DNA of 61,112 nt from Citrobacter sp. Awk 4 (GTDB lineage Bacteria; Pseudomonadota; Gammaproteobacteria; Enterobacterales; Enterobacteriaceae), in the NCBI RefSeq assembly GCF_028069725.1, contig NZ_JANEWG010000029.1:1-61112 (forward strand). The letters are read 5' to 3'. The notes below the pieces were generated by a model. That model did not search any database, was not told the origin of the DNA, and saw only the letters and a program-made list of their open reading frames with translations. How positions within the stretch are numbered: position 1 is the first letter of the stretch; each line of letters opens with the position of its first letter. A program made the position numbers and the translations under genes. Positions 11,018 through 20,796 of this stretch are shown here, piece by piece.

Positions 11018-11880
11018 CGCGCCTCCCCTGCCGGTGGCAGTATCAGTTCATCGCAGCCACATTGCTGGGTCCAGGTCATGACGTCCAGCACCCGCTGTGC
11101 AGCACTTTTCGTCGCCGCCACCAGCGTTTTCCCTTTCACGAGACCACTCACCAGTTCCGCACAGAACAGATCGCCGGTCCCTTTCAAATCGGTTTTCACC
11201 CGTGAGTGTTCAATAACATCCACCGAATCGACGGTCACCACCGCGACATTTATCGTCTCGTCGGTTTCACCCGGCGCGCTGGTGATCACCACCCATTGCA
11301 AGGTGTCGGAAAGTAACGATTTGGCAGCGATCACCGCATCATCCAGTGTGCCGCACGGTTTACCGCTGAGCATCTCCAGTTCGAAGACGTTGGGTGTCAG
11401 TCCCTGCGCCAACGGCAGCAGATGGCGACAATACGCGGCGGGGATTTCCGCTTTCACATACATCCCACTGTCCGTGTCGCCCATCACCGGATCCACCAAA
11501 ATACACACATCAGGGTACGATTCCCGGACCGTCTTCAGCCACTGCGCCAACAGGGCGATTTGCTCCGCACTGCCCATATAACCGGTGGTCACAGCTTTCA
11601 GTTCGCGCAGTGCGTCACGTTCATTTAAAGCCTGAAGATAACCGCGAAACCAGTCGACAGGGATAATGCCGCCATAAAACGTCTGATAATGCGGGGTATT
11701 GCTAAACAGTACTGTAGGGACCGGGGTCACCCGTAATCCCTGTGCTTTAATGGCGGGCACCGCAATGCTGTTGCCAACGCTACCATAAACGACCTGTGAC
11801 TGAACGGCGACAATATCGGTCTGTATCGCCCGATGCGTATCGTCGAAGAGCACTGACTGTATTTCACTCTCCTGCCCCAT
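11014..11880 (-). CDS. pdxK: Pyridoxal/pyridoxine/hydroxymethylpyrimidine kinase PdxK
   Basis: PdxK phosphorylates pyridoxal, pyridoxine and pyridoxamine (and hydroxymethylpyrimidine) in the B6 salvage pathway. It has 288 residues against 283 in E. coli. Ribokinase-fold features include [11 protein letters not shown] near residue 28, the VDPVMGD segment near 157 and the C-terminal anion-hole motif [13 protein letters not shown] near 235-247 with its catalytic Asp. It is divergent from ptsJ, its known repressor in Salmonella, across 82 bp, and coupled downstream to a 79-residue protein. Confidence 0.95.
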   Translation of the reverse strand: MGQESEIQSVLFDDTHRAIQTDIVAVQSQVVYGSVGNSIAVPAIKAQGLRVTPVPTVLFSNTPHYQTFYGGIIPVDWFRGYLQALNERDALRELKAVTTGYMGSAEQIALLAQWLKTVRESYPDVCILVDPVMGDTDSGMYVKAEIPAAYCRHLLPLAQGLTPNVFELEMLSGKPCGTLDDAVIAAKSLLSDTLQWVVITSAPGETDETINVAVVTVDSVDVIEHSRVKTDLKGTGDLFCAELVSGLVKGKTLVAATKSAAQRVLDVMTWTQQCGCDELILPPAGEAR

Positions 11881-11962
11881 TGCCTTCTCCTCTCACTGGA
11901 CAGCGGGCTCACGCCTCACTATTATCGTCATATGCTAAAATTCATTTTGTCATAGGTCAATA
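11881..11962. promoter_or_regulatory. pdxK-ptsJ divergent control region with direct repeats
   Basis: GTCATA occurs twice in the same orientation (11927-11932 and 11949-11954), 22 bp apart, about two helical turns. Head-to-tail repeats are typical operators of MocR-type regulators such as PtsJ. A TAAAAT -10-like hexamer (11935-11940) lies between them. Confidence 0.5.
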
Positions 11963-13258
11963 ATGATCGACGGAAAAACCGCCAACGAAATCTTTGACAA
12001 TATTCGCCAACATATTGCCAGCGGCAAATTGACGCCAGGCGAAACGCTGCCGCCGGTCCGTGAACTGGCGACCGCTCTGGAAATTAACCGCAATACTGTC
12101 GCGGCGGCTTACAAGCGGCTGGTCACTTCCGGGCTTGCCGTTAGCCTTGGACGCAACGGAACGGTGATCAAAGGCATTCCATCGCCTGTGGCGCTCGAAG
12201 GGAGCAACCCTGGAACACCGCTGACCGATCTCTCCGGCGGTAACCCTGATCCCCGACGTCTGCCCGATCTCAGCCGCTATTTCACAGCAATAAACGCATC
12301 ACCGCGTCTGTATGGCGATGCGGCAGTCTCTCCTGAACTCAAGAAATGGGCAGCGCACTGGATGCAGAATGCGAGCCCTCACGCGGGCAAAATTGATATG
12401 ACCAGCGGCGCCATTGATGCAATTGAGCGCTTGCTCTGTGCGCATTTGCTGCCTGGTGACAGCGTGGTGGTGGAAGATCCCTGCTTTTTAAGCAGTATCA
12501 GTATGCTCCGTTATGCCGGATTTAGCGCAGCTCCGGTACTTGTCGATGGCGAAGGCATGCTGCCGGAAGGGCTGGAGCAGGCTCTGCAAAAAGGAGCCAG
12601 AGCCGTTATTCTGACCCCACGGGCGCACAACCCAACAGGATGCAGCCTGAGCGCATCGCGCGCTGCGGCGCTACAAGCCATCCTGGCACGTTATCCGCAA
12701 GTGCTGGTGATTGTCGACGATCACTTCGCCCTGCTTTCTTCCTCCCCCTGGTATCCGGTCATTGCCCGCGAAACGCAACATTGGGCCGTGGTGCGATCCA
12801 TGTCGAAAGCGCTCGGTCCGGACCTGCGCCTCGCCATCGTTTGCAGCGACGCGGCCACCTCGGCAAAACTTCGTTTACGGTTGAACTCCGGTAGCCAGTG
12901 GGTCAGCCATCTGTTACAAGATCTCGTCTACGCCTGTCTGAGCGACGAGGACTTCCAGCAATCGCTTCATCATACCCGTCAGTTTTATGCCTCTGTGCAG
13001 CAAAAACTGGCGGCGGCATTACGCCTTCAGGGCATTGATTTCGTCACTCCCGGCGACGGCCTGAATCTGTGGCTACCGCTTCATGACGCAAGCCAGACGG
13101 TTGCGTTTAAACTGGCAAAATCAGGCTGGCTGGTGCGTGAAGGCGAAGTGTTTGCCGTTAATACGCCAGCCCACGGCCTGCGCATTACGCTGTCGACACT
13201 CAGCGACAGCGACATCAACACGCTGGCGTCTGATATTCATCAGGCGCTGCAACGCTAA
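11963..13258 (+). CDS. ptsJ: MocR-family PLP-dependent transcriptional regulator PtsJ
   Basis: The 431-residue protein fuses an N-terminal GntR winged helix-turn-helix (about 1-70, with LTPGETLPPVRELATALEINRN) to a fold-type I aminotransferase domain (about 90-430). The PLP lysine is probably in RSMSKALGPDLRL (about residue 280), and the substrate-cofactor contact is seen in TPRAHNPTG near 217. In Salmonella, PtsJ has been characterised as a PLP-binding repressor of pdxK; the divergent pdxK here fits that role. It is followed 13 bp later by yfeJ, probably in one operon. Confidence 0.92.
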   Translation: MIDGKTANEIFDNIRQHIASGKLTPGETLPPVRELATALEINRNTVAAAYKRLVTSGLAVSLGRNGTVIKGIPSPVALEGSNPGTPLTDLSGGNPDPRRLPDLSRYFTAINASPRLYGDAAVSPELKKWAAHWMQNASPHAGKIDMTSGAIDAIERLLCAHLLPGDSVVVEDPCFLSSISMLRYAGFSAAPVLVDGEGMLPEGLEQALQKGARAVILTPRAHNPTGCSLSASRAAALQAILARYPQVLVIVDDHFALLSSSPWYPVIARETQHWAVVRSMSKALGPDLRLAIVCSDAATSAKLRLRLNSGSQWVSHLLQDLVYACLSDEDFQQSLHHTRQFYASVQQKLAAALRLQGIDFVTPGDGLNLWLPLHDASQTVAFKLAKSGWLVREGEVFAVNTPAHGLRITLSTLSDSDINTLASDIHQALQR

Positions 13259-13271
13259 CAGGAGAATACAA

Positions 13272-13988
13272 GTGCGAGTTCATTTTGTTGTTCATGAGTC
13301 GTTCGAGTCAGTCGGAGCCTATCTGCAATGGGCTGTAGATCGCGGTTACGCAATCTCCTGGTCTCGCGTCTATAGCGGAGAGCCTGTCCCCGCAAATGCC
13401 GATGATTTCGATATGCTGGTGGTTTTTGGCGGGCCGCAATCACCGCGCACCACGCTTGCCGAGTGCCCACATTTTGACTCCCTGGCCGAGCAGCATCTGA
13501 TCAACCAGGCCATTGTCGCGCAACGGATTGTGGTGGGGATCTGTTTAGGCTCACAGCTAATTGGCGAGGCACTGGGGGCGAAAGTGTGTCAAAGCCCGGA
13601 AAAAGAGATTGGTCATTATCCCATTTCGCTGACCGAGGCAGGTCAACAGCATCCGTTGCTTGCCCACTTTGGCTCCCCGTTGATGGTGGGTCACTGGCAC
13701 AACGACATGCCGGGGCTAACCGATCAGGCAACGGTACTTGCCACAAGCGCAGGCTGCCCACGACAAATCGTGCAGTACGGTAATTTTGTTTATGGTTTCC
13801 AGTGCCATATGGAGTTGACCGCCGAAGCGGTTGAAGGATTGATTCAACATTCCGAACAGGAACTGGCGGAAGCCAGAGGGAAGCGCTTTATTCGCTCAAA
13901 CGCGGAAATGCGTGAATGGGATTACCGGGAAATGAATGAAAAACTGTGGCAATTCCTTGACCTGCTGATCGAGAAGCACCGCCAATAG
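13272..13988 (+). CDS. yfeJ: Class I glutamine amidotransferase (GMP synthase-like) YfeJ
   Basis: I chose the GTG at 13272 (238 residues), preceded by AGGAGAA and 13 bp after ptsJ; a longer frame would start inside ptsJ and lacks homology. The class I amidotransferase triad is visible: nucleophile Cys in VVGICLGSQLIG (about residue 97), then His and Glu in the FQCHMELTAE segment near 179-183. An early DMLVVFGGPQS motif is also typical. Salmonella has an equivalent gene, yfeJ, between ptsJ and cysM; E. coli K-12 lacks it. Its amido acceptor is unknown. Reported Salmonella phenotypes concern stress resistance, recalled and not verified. Confidence 0.85.
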   Translation: MRVHFVVHESFESVGAYLQWAVDRGYAISWSRVYSGEPVPANADDFDMLVVFGGPQSPRTTLAECPHFDSLAEQHLINQAIVAQRIVVGICLGSQLIGEALGAKVCQSPEKEIGHYPISLTEAGQQHPLLAHFGSPLMVGHWHNDMPGLTDQATVLATSAGCPRQIVQYGNFVYGFQCHMELTAEAVEGLIQHSEQELAEARGKRFIRSNAEMREWDYREMNEKLWQFLDLLIEKHRQ

Positions 13989-13990
13989 CA

Positions 13991-14022
13991 GACATGCCCG
14001 GCCCTTGCCGGGCGATGTTTTT
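13991..14022. terminator. Bidirectional terminator between yfeJ and cysM
   Basis: A GCCCGGC/GCCGGGC stem (13996-14002 with 14007-14013) encloses a 4-nt loop, extended by ACAT/ATGT pairs around a bulged G. It has five T residues on the plus side and serves the convergent ends of yfeJ and cysM. Confidence 0.78.
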
Positions 14023-14932
14023 AGATTCCCGCCCCCTGGCTGAAATGCTCTTCGCCAAAGACCCCGGTCGAAAGATAGCGATCGCCGCGATCGCAAATGA
14101 TCGCCACAACCACAGCCCCTGGATTCGCTTTCGCCACGCGCAGCGCCCCGGCCACCGCGCCGCCGGAGCTGACGCCGCAGAAAATGCCCTCACGCACCGC
14201 CAGTTCGCGCATTGTTTTTTCGGCATCCTCCTGATGAATATCTAAGACGTCATCCACCAACGAGGCGTTGAAAATGCCCGGCATATATTCTGCCGGCCAA
14301 CGGCGAATACCCGGAATACTGCTGCCTTCTTCAGGCTGCAATCCCACTATCGTCACCGGTTTTTCCTGCTCACGCAGAAAGCGCGACACGCCGGTAATGG
14401 TGCCGGTCGTCCCCATGCTAGAGACAAAATGGGTGATCCGCCCGGACGTTTGCTGCCAGATTTCGGGACCTGTGGTGGTGTAGTGCGCGTATGGATTATC
14501 CGGATTGTTAAACTGATCCAGCAACTTACCTTCACCGCGATTTTCCATCGCAGCCGCCAAATCCCGCGCCCCTTCCATTCCCTGCTCTTTGGTGACCAGG
14601 ATCAGCTCAGCACCGTAAGCGAGCATGGCGGCGCGGCGCTCCTGGCTCATGTTGTCCGGCATTAGCAGTTTCATGCGATAGCCTTTCAGTGCGGCGATCA
14701 TCGCCAGCGCAATTCCGGTATTGCCACTGGTTGCTTCAATCAGTACATCGCCCGGTTGGATCTCGCCACGCTTTTCTGCTTCGACAATCATCGATAACGC
14801 GGCACGATCTTTTACCGAACCCGCCGGATTATTACCTTCCAGTTTGAGCCAAATTTCGCTGCCGTTATCCGGCCCCAGACGCTGTAATTTGACCAGCGGC
14901 GTGTTGCCGATGGTGTGTTCTAATGTATTCAC
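14021..14932 (-). CDS. cysM: Cysteine synthase B CysM
   Basis: CysM makes cysteine from O-acetylserine and sulfide, and can use thiosulfate to give S-sulfocysteine. It has 303 residues as in E. coli. The PLP Lys41 is in AGSVKDRAAL, the substrate loop TSGNTG lies at 68-73, and the phosphate loop GTTGTITG near 174-181. It is the last gene of cysPUWAM, separated from cysA by 117 bp with a REP pair, so its expression may be lower than that of the transporter genes. Confidence 0.98.
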   Translation of the reverse strand: MNTLEHTIGNTPLVKLQRLGPDNGSEIWLKLEGNNPAGSVKDRAALSMIVEAEKRGEIQPGDVLIEATSGNTGIALAMIAALKGYRMKLLMPDNMSQERRAAMLAYGAELILVTKEQGMEGARDLAAAMENRGEGKLLDQFNNPDNPYAHYTTTGPEIWQQTSGRITHFVSSMGTTGTITGVSRFLREQEKPVTIVGLQPEEGSSIPGIRRWPAEYMPGIFNASLVDDVLDIHQEDAEKTMRELAVREGIFCGVSSGGAVAGALRVAKANPGAVVVAIICDRGDRYLSTGVFGEEHFSQGAGI

Positions 14933-14951
14933 GTTTTCTGCTCATAAAAAA

Positions 14952-15028
14952 GCCGGGTAGCGCTGCGCTTACCCGGTCTGCAAGTGACGACGATATTCCA
15001 GACCCGGTAAGCACGCCACCACCGGGCG
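14952..15028. repeat. REP pair (BIME) between cysA and cysM
   Basis: Two REP units in inverted orientation (14952-14980 and 14999-15027) each contain CCGGGT/ACCCGG stems with central loops. The position inside the cys operon can stabilise upstream mRNA against 3' exonucleases. Confidence 0.78.
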
Positions 15029-15049
15029 ATAAACATACGAATTAACCTA

Positions 15050-16147
15050 TCAGGCCGATTCAGCCAGAGCAAGCTCCGCCTCGCGCGTTTCAATACGTTG
15101 TTCACCGTTATACAAACGCGCATTTTGCAACCCAACAAACAGGCGCTCACCGCGGGCTGGTGCATCTTCACCTTGCATCACCACCGTCAGCGGCTCGTTG
15201 TACCACCCCAGAGGCTGCACAACTAATTGGGTGTAGTGGCCTTTCGGACTGGCTTCCAGTACCTGTACCGGCAACGGCGAGTCAAGGCTGGTACGACGAC
15301 TGATGTCCACTTCCCACGGGCGCAGGAAGAGATCGACAGGCCCCTGATACGCCGGGGTATAGCCCAGCGGCCAACGGTGCGCTCCAACGTGGAACTGCCC
15401 GCCGCGGATGGTCCCCTGCAGGCGGTTCACCTCGCCCATAAACTCCAGCACAAAACGGGTTGCTGGCTCACGCCACACCTGATCAGGCGCATCGGCCTGC
15501 TCAATATTGCCCTGACTCATCACCACCACGCGGTCCGCCACTTCGGTGGCTTCTTCCTGATCGTGCGTCACAAAGACGCTGGTGAATTTCAGCTCTTCAT
15601 GCAGCTGACGCAGCCAGCGACGCAACTCTTTGCGGACCTGCGCGTCAAGCGCGCCAAACGGTTCATCAAGCAACAGAATTTGCGGTTCCACGGCTAACGC
15701 GCGCGCCAGCGCCACACGCTGTTTCTGCCCGCCGGAAAGCTGCGCCGGGAAGCGATCTGCCAGATGCGCCAGTTGCACCATCTCCAGCAACTTTGTCACT
15801 TTCGCTTTAATTGCCGCCGCATTCGGGCGCTCACGACGCGGCAGCACCGTCAGGCCAAAGGCGATATTGTCAAATACAGTCATATGGCGGAACAGCGCGT
15901 AATGCTGGAACACGAAACCGACCTTTCGTTCGCGCGCATGCAGGCGGCTGACGTCAGTCCCGTGGAAGCGAATATGGCCACTGGACTGATGTTCCAGCCC
16001 GGCGATAATCCGTAACAGCGTGGTTTTTCCGGAACCGGAAGGCCCCAGCAGCGCCACCATTTGACCTGAAGGAATATCCAGTGAGATATCATTCAGCACC
16101 TGGGTGCGACCAAAAGACTTCTTAATATTGGCAATCTCAATGCTCAT
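15050..16147 (-). CDS. cysA: Sulfate/thiosulfate ABC transporter ATPase CysA
   Basis: CysA is the ATPase of the CysPUWA importer. It has 365 residues as in E. coli. Visible motifs are Walker [10 protein letters not shown] (35-43), Q-loop Gln81 in FVFQHYALF, signature LSGGQ (137-141), Walker B ILLLDE (157-162), D-loop GALD and the His switch in FVTHDQEE. The C-terminal 120 residues form a TOBE regulatory domain. Its start overlaps the cysW end by 11 bp, implying coupled translation. Confidence 0.98.
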   Translation of the reverse strand: MSIEIANIKKSFGRTQVLNDISLDIPSGQMVALLGPSGSGKTTLLRIIAGLEHQSSGHIRFHGTDVSRLHARERKVGFVFQHYALFRHMTVFDNIAFGLTVLPRRERPNAAAIKAKVTKLLEMVQLAHLADRFPAQLSGGQKQRVALARALAVEPQILLLDEPFGALDAQVRKELRRWLRQLHEELKFTSVFVTHDQEEATEVADRVVVMSQGNIEQADAPDQVWREPATRFVLEFMGEVNRLQGTIRGGQFHVGAHRWPLGYTPAYQGPVDLFLRPWEVDISRRTSLDSPLPVQVLEASPKGHYTQLVVQPLGWYNEPLTVVMQGEDAPARGERLFVGLQNARLYNGEQRIETREAELALAESA

Positions 16148-17012
16148 GATTTTCCTCCTGTTGCGCGCGTTTTTCCTGATTTTCCAGGCGCCATTGCAAC
16201 ATGCTCTTCAAAAACAGGGTAATAATCGCCATCAGCGTCAGTAACGCGGCGGCGGTAAAGGAGCCGACGGTATTGTAGTCCTGCTCCAGTAATTCAATCT
16301 GTAGCGGCAGCGACAGGGTTTCACCGCGAATCGAACCGGAGACCACCGACACTGCGCCAAATTCGCCAATCGCACGGGCGTTGGTCAGCACCACGCCGTA
16401 CAGCAACGCCCAGCGAATATTCGGCAGCGTCACGCGGCGGAACATTTGCCAGCCGGAGGCGCCGAGCAAAATCGCCGCTTCGTCTTCCTGGCTCCCCTGA
16501 CTTAACATCACCGGCACCAGTTCACGTACCACAAATGGGCAGGTGACGAAAATAGTGACCAGCACCATGCCCGGCCAGGAGAACATAATTTGCAGGTTAT
16601 GCTCATCCAGCCAGCCACCCAGCGGACCGTTAGAGCCATAAAACAACAGATACACCAGACCGGCGACCACCGGCGAGACGGCAAACGGGATATCCAGCAG
16701 CGTCAGCAGCAACTGGCGGCCCGGGAAGTTAAAGCGCGTTACCAGCCACGCCAGCAACACGCCGAACACCAGGTTGACCGGCACGGCAATCAATGCAATC
16801 AGTACGGTCAGCCAGATGGCGTGGAGCATGTCCGGGTCGGCCAGATTCTGTAATACCGGCATCAATCCTTTGCTGAATGCCTGCACGAAGATGGAGATCA
16901 TCGGCACCAGCAAAATAAACGTGGACACCAGCATGCCCGCGCCAATCAGCAACCATTTCCCCCAGTTAATGCGGGGCGCGTCATAGCGCTTTAATTGAGT
17001 AACGTCCGCCAT
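16137..17012 (-). CDS. cysW: Sulfate/thiosulfate ABC transporter permease CysW
   Basis: CysW is an inner-membrane permease subunit of CysPUWA. It has 291 residues and about six membrane helices, with the ATPase-contacting EAA loop [12 protein letters not shown]...LP near residues 180-200. Its ATG overlaps the cysU TGA in ATGA, and its end overlaps cysA by 11 bp. Start and length match E. coli CysW. Confidence 0.97.
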   Translation of the reverse strand: MADVTQLKRYDAPRINWGKWLLIGAGMLVSTFILLVPMISIFVQAFSKGLMPVLQNLADPDMLHAIWLTVLIALIAVPVNLVFGVLLAWLVTRFNFPGRQLLLTLLDIPFAVSPVVAGLVYLLFYGSNGPLGGWLDEHNLQIMFSWPGMVLVTIFVTCPFVVRELVPVMLSQGSQEDEAAILLGASGWQMFRRVTLPNIRWALLYGVVLTNARAIGEFGAVSVVSGSIRGETLSLPLQIELLEQDYNTVGSFTAAALLTLMAIITLFLKSMLQWRLENQEKRAQQEENHEH

Positions 17013-17845
17013 CAGTGACCTACCACACGTCGACCAAAGCGACTTTGCAAAGTGTTAATTGAGAACAGCAGTAACAACGACGCAGCCAGGATAATCGATG
17101 CGATCGCGCTCGCCGCCGGATAATCAAACTCCTGCAGGCGAACAAAAATCATCAGCGAGGTCACTTCGGTTTTCCACGCGATATTGCCCGCGATAAAAAT
17201 CACTGCGCCAAACTCTCCCAGACTGCGGGTAAAGGAGAGCGCCACACCTGCCACCAGCGCCGGAGAGAGCTCCGGCAACACCACCTTGCGAAAACTCTGC
17301 CAGCGGGTCGCACCGAGCGTCTCTGCCGCTTCTTCGTATTCCGGACCTAACTCTTCCAGAACCGGTTGCACCGTGCGCACCACAAATGGAATGCTGGTAA
17401 ACGCCATCGCGACCGCAATACCGAGCCAGGTATAGGTCACTTTGATATCAAACTTCGCCAGCCACTCGCCGTAAAAACCGTTGACCGAAAACAGCGACGC
17501 CAGCGTCAAACCCGCGACCGCCGTTGGCAGGGCAAACGGCAGATCCATCAACGCATCCAGCAACGTGCGCCCCGGAAAGCGATAGCGGGTTAAGATCCAC
17601 GCCATCAGCAGGCCGAATACACCGTTAAAAATCGATGCCACAAACGCCGACAACAGCGTGACTTTATAGGCCGCAACCACCTGCGGATTGGTGATCACTT
17701 CCCAGTACTGCGCCCAGCTCATCTCAGAAAGCTGCATCACCAGCGCACTGAGCGGCAGCAGCAAAATCAGGCAGACGAACAGCAAGCTGGTGCCCAGACT
17801 TAAAGTAAAGCCGGGCAGCACGCGTCTGGAGGAGACCGCCAACAT
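17012..17845 (-). CDS. cysU: Sulfate/thiosulfate ABC transporter permease CysU (CysT)
   Basis: CysU is the partner permease of CysW. It has 277 residues, about six membrane helices and the EAA loop EEAAETLGATRWQSFRKVVLP near 185-205. Its ATG directly follows the cysP TAA stop with no intervening base. It is the second gene of cysPUWAM. Confidence 0.97.
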   Translation of the reverse strand: MLAVSSRRVLPGFTLSLGTSLLFVCLILLLPLSALVMQLSEMSWAQYWEVITNPQVVAAYKVTLLSAFVASIFNGVFGLLMAWILTRYRFPGRTLLDALMDLPFALPTAVAGLTLASLFSVNGFYGEWLAKFDIKVTYTWLGIAVAMAFTSIPFVVRTVQPVLEELGPEYEEAAETLGATRWQSFRKVVLPELSPALVAGVALSFTRSLGEFGAVIFIAGNIAWKTEVTSLMIFVRLQEFDYPAASAIASIILAASLLLLFSINTLQSRFGRRVVGH

Positions 17846-18862
17846 TTAGTTACGCCCCGCCGCCAGCAGTTTGTCCAGTTCGCCACCGCTGGCAAAATGG
17901 GTTTTCATCACCGCAGGCCAGGCGCCAAACTTCTCTTCCACGCGGAACAGTTCGGTTTGCGGGAATTTGTCTTTCAGCTTGTCCATCACTTCCGGGTTGT
18001 TCACGCGGTAGTAGAAATCAGTAATGATGGTCTGCGCTTCAGGGCTGTAGAGCCAGTTCAAATACGCCTTCGCCGCCTTCTCCGTGCCGTTGGCCTGCAC
18101 GTTTTTATCGACCCACGCCACCGGGAACTCGGCGAGGATATTCACCTTCGGCACCACCACTTCAAAACCCTGCGCTTCATACTGTTTGCGAATGTTGTTC
18201 ACTTCCGACTCAAAGGTGATCAGCACATCGCCCAGTCCACGTTCAACGAAGGTAGTGGTGGCACCGCGACCGCCGGTGTCAAACACCTCAACATTCTTCA
18301 GGAATTGGGTCATGAATTGCTCGGTTTTGGCTTTATCGCCGCCGTCGGCTTTATCTGCCGCACCCCAGGCCGCCAGATAGGTATAACGCGCATTACCAGA
18401 GGTTTTCGGGTTCGGGAAAATCAGTTTCACATCCGTTCGCACCAGATCGCTCCAGTCGTGAATGTTTTTCGGGTTGCCCTTGCGCACCAGGAACGCCATC
18501 GTGGAATAGAATGGCGAACTGTTATTTGGCAGACGGCTCTGCCAGTCCGCTGGGATCAGCTTGCCTTTATCGTGCAGGATCTGCACATCCGTCACCTGGT
18601 TATAAGTGACGACATCGGCTTTCAGACCCTGCAAAATCGCCAGCGCCTGTTTTGATGACCCGGCATGAGATTGTTTAATCGTCAGCTTGTCGCCGCCGTT
18701 GTCTTTCGCCCATTGCTGTTCAAACGGCGGGTTCAGGGCAGCAAACAGCTCGCGGGAAACATCGTATGAACTGTTCAGCAGTTCCGTTGCCTGCGCCTGG
18801 CCAGCCAGTAACAGAATTGCTGCCAGCGTCAGGGTTCTTTTTTTCAGTAAGTTGATGGCCAT
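17846..18862 (-). CDS. cysP: Periplasmic thiosulfate/sulfate-binding protein CysP
   Basis: CysP captures thiosulfate and sulfate in the periplasm for CysUWA. It has 338 residues as in E. coli. The Sec signal peptide is [20 protein letters not shown] followed by GQAQA, with cleavage near residue 25. Family features include [10 protein letters not shown] near 65, [10 protein letters not shown] near 152 and GRGATTTF near 200, all anion contacts in this fold. It is the first gene of cysPUWAM, and its promoter is directly upstream. Confidence 0.98.
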   Translation of the reverse strand: MAINLLKKRTLTLAAILLLAGQAQATELLNSSYDVSRELFAALNPPFEQQWAKDNGGDKLTIKQSHAGSSKQALAILQGLKADVVTYNQVTDVQILHDKGKLIPADWQSRLPNNSSPFYSTMAFLVRKGNPKNIHDWSDLVRTDVKLIFPNPKTSGNARYTYLAAWGAADKADGGDKAKTEQFMTQFLKNVEVFDTGGRGATTTFVERGLGDVLITFESEVNNIRKQYEAQGFEVVVPKVNILAEFPVAWVDKNVQANGTEKAAKAYLNWLYSPEAQTIITDFYYRVNNPEVMDKLKDKFPQTELFRVEEKFGAWPAVMKTHFASGGELDKLLAAGRN

Positions 18863-18884
18863 TGCGCACCCTTATAAATTTAAT

Positions 18885-18960
18885 GACTTTCTATTTGCCA
18901 TCATATTTATAACTAGCGTCAAAGGAGTAACGGTTTTATATACCGTTTGATGATTTGAAA
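18885..18960 (-). promoter_or_regulatory. cysP promoter with CysB-binding region
   Basis: On the minus strand a TATGAT -10 (18900-18905) lies downstream of a stretch (about 18919-18953) containing ATATAAAACCGTTACTCC. It nearly matches the E. coli cysP promoter, where CysB binds just upstream of the -35. The leader ATTTATAAGGGTGCGCA carries the ribosome-binding site. Confidence 0.65.
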
Positions 18961-18981
18961 GTTGAAAAGAGAATAAGAGAA

Positions 18982-19008
18982 CACCTCCCCACCGAGGGTG
19001 AGGAGGTC
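18982..19008 (-). terminator. Hairpin terminator after ucpA
   Basis: A stem ACCTCCTCACCC/GGGTGGGGAGGT (one mismatch) lies 10 bp after the ucpA stop and is followed on the minus strand by a U-rich TTCTCTTATTCTC tract. Confidence 0.65.
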
Positions 19009-19019
19009 ATGCGTGTCAA

Positions 19020-19811
19020 TCAGACACCAACACTGACGCTTTCCGGCAGCGTGCTGCCACCGTCAATCACGTTTTGCGTCCCCGTCAGATAGCTGGATTC
19101 ATCGGAAGCGAGGAAGGCCGCAAGCTCACCGACTTCAAGCGGGCTTGCCAGGCGGCGCATCGGGATCGCTTTCGCCATCTCGGTCAGCACGGACTCAGGG
19201 TCATCCGGATTGGACTGTCGGGCAATGCTTTCCGCCATTGGGGTGCGCACGTAGCCAGGACAGATCGCATTCACCCGAATCCCCGCCTGTGCGAATTCCA
19301 CGGCCAGTGATTTGGTGAGACCGACCAGCGCAGCTTTGGATAAGGCATAGGCGGTTTCACCTGGGTCGGCAACCATGTCGCCAGTCACGGAAGACATCAT
19401 CACAATGCGCCCGTCGTTGCGCTCGATCATTTCGGGCAGCACCGCTTTTGTGACGTTCCAGACACCTTTAATATTGATATCAATATGTAAATCCCGGTCC
19501 TCCTCACTCATGTCGAGAAAGTTACCTAACCGGCAAACGCCCGCATTATTGACGAGAATATCAATTTTACCTTCCGTCTCCTTCGCGCGGGCAATGGCTG
19601 CTGCAACAGAGGCGGCATCCCTGACGTCAGCATGAACCGCCGTACAACGATGACCGCGTCCCCCCAGCTCGTCCGCCAGTTTTTCAATCTCATCGGAGAT
19701 GTCCAACAAAATTAAGTTCGCGCCATGGCGAGCAAACACTCTGGCGATCCCTTCGCCAATACCTTGTGACGCGCCCGTAATCAGTGCTGTTTTACCCGTG
19801 AGTTTACCCAT
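19020..19811 (-). CDS. ucpA: Short-chain dehydrogenase/reductase UcpA
   Basis: The start chosen gives MGKLTGKTALITGASQG and 263 residues, as in E. coli; GGAG lies 9 nt upstream, inside a five-codon longer frame. It is a classical SDR: cofactor motif TGASQGIGEG (13-22), NNAG near 90, and a catalytic Ser...Tyr...Lys set in the SSVTGDM and YALSKAALVG segments. Physiological substrate is unknown. It is adjacent to the cysP promoter but has its own terminator. The E. coli name refers to its position upstream of cysP. Furfural tolerance has been reported for it. Confidence 0.93.
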   Translation of the reverse strand: MGKLTGKTALITGASQGIGEGIARVFARHGANLILLDISDEIEKLADELGGRGHRCTAVHADVRDAASVAAAIARAKETEGKIDILVNNAGVCRLGNFLDMSEEDRDLHIDINIKGVWNVTKAVLPEMIERNDGRIVMMSSVTGDMVADPGETAYALSKAALVGLTKSLAVEFAQAGIRVNAICPGYVRTPMAESIARQSNPDDPESVLTEMAKAIPMRRLASPLEVGELAAFLASDESSYLTGTQNVIDGGSTLPESVSVGV

Positions 19812-19935
19812 TTCAATGTTCTCCATTTGAATACAGAGCCTTACACTCCATTAACACTGAAAATACAGCAATAACAAATAAGTGCTGCGGAACAGCTCAC
19901 TAATTGAGGTAAATCTTAAGTAAAAAATCAGCCCC

Positions 19936-20796
19936 TTATTTACCCAACTGCTTAATAAGCTGGCTACTGCGTTCGATCATGCGCAGGGACTCAACATCGT
20001 TGAGCTGTACCATGCCGATAAAGAGAAGGTCGGTCACTGAATTCTGCGCGGTTCGCGTAGACATGGAAGAGCTTCGCCATTCGGTTTCTCCGGATACCGT
20101 GTCCAGCGTGTAGTGCGCCAGGCGGCGTAACGGTGAATCACTCAATGATGTGATAGCGACCACGGTGGCTCCTTGTTTACGCGCAGCTTCAGCGCACAAC
20201 ACGATTTCCTTTTTCGAACCGCTGTAGGAGATCGCTATCTGCACATCCCCTTTTTGCAGGGCCTGCGCAACCGTGGCCTGAACATGGGTATCCACCTCAC
20301 AGGCAACGCGATAGCCAATTTTCATGAGCTTGTACGATAAATCCCGTCCCACCAGCGACGAACCGCCGACTCCGGTTATCTGGATGAGGCTGGCTTTGCT
20401 GATTGCCCCGATGACCGCTTGCAGACGAGCGAAATCCATCAGGCTGCAGGTTTGTTCAAGAGCAAACATTTTTTCCCGGTTAAGCTTGCGGGCGATGACT
20501 TCCAGGCTGTCTTCACTGGTAATGGTGCTGTGCAGATGCAGCGCCGTATCATGTTTTTTTTCCCGGCTAATACTGTGCTCTTCAATCAACGCCATTCGGA
20601 GTTCAGTAAAGCCTTTGGCCCCAAGCTTCTGGGCAAATTTCACGATGCTGGACTGACTCACATCCAGCTGTTTTGCCATGCTACGGGAAGAAACCGCCTT
20701 CAGCTCACTGAGATTCGCTAAAAGAAACCCGGCAATTTTCTGCTCATTCTCTGTGAATTCGCCCTCAGCATTGCGCATTTTCGTCAGATAAAACAT
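19936..20796 (-). CDS. murR: RpiR-family transcriptional repressor MurR
   Basis: MurR represses murQP and responds to N-acetylmuramate 6-phosphate. It has 286 residues, one more than E. coli. An N-terminal RpiR helix-turn-helix (about 1-77, with [23 protein letters not shown]) precedes a SIS sugar-phosphate domain (about 125-265, with [12 protein letters not shown] and [10 protein letters not shown]). It is transcribed divergently from murQ over 195 bp. Confidence 0.95.
   Translation of the reverse strand: MFYLTKMRNAEGEFTENEQKIAGFLLANLSELKAVSSRSMAKQLDVSQSSIVKFAQKLGAKGFTELRMALIEEHSISREKKHDTALHLHSTITSEDSLEVIARKLNREKMFALEQTCSLMDFARLQAVIGAISKASLIQITGVGGSSLVGRDLSYKLMKIGYRVACEVDTHVQATVAQALQKGDVQIAISYSGSKKEIVLCAEAARKQGATVVAITSLSDSPLRRLAHYTLDTVSGETEWRSSSMSTRTAQNSVTDLLFIGMVQLNDVESLRMIERSSQLIKQLGK

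Noticed and set aside
10593-11205. Plus-strand frames across the crr-pdxK gap
   Set aside because: They run through a terminator and a REP element and antisense to pdxK.
13083-13271. N-terminal 63-residue extension of yfeJ
   Set aside because: Lies inside ptsJ in another frame and lacks amidotransferase homology; a GTG with a good ribosome-binding site marks the real start.
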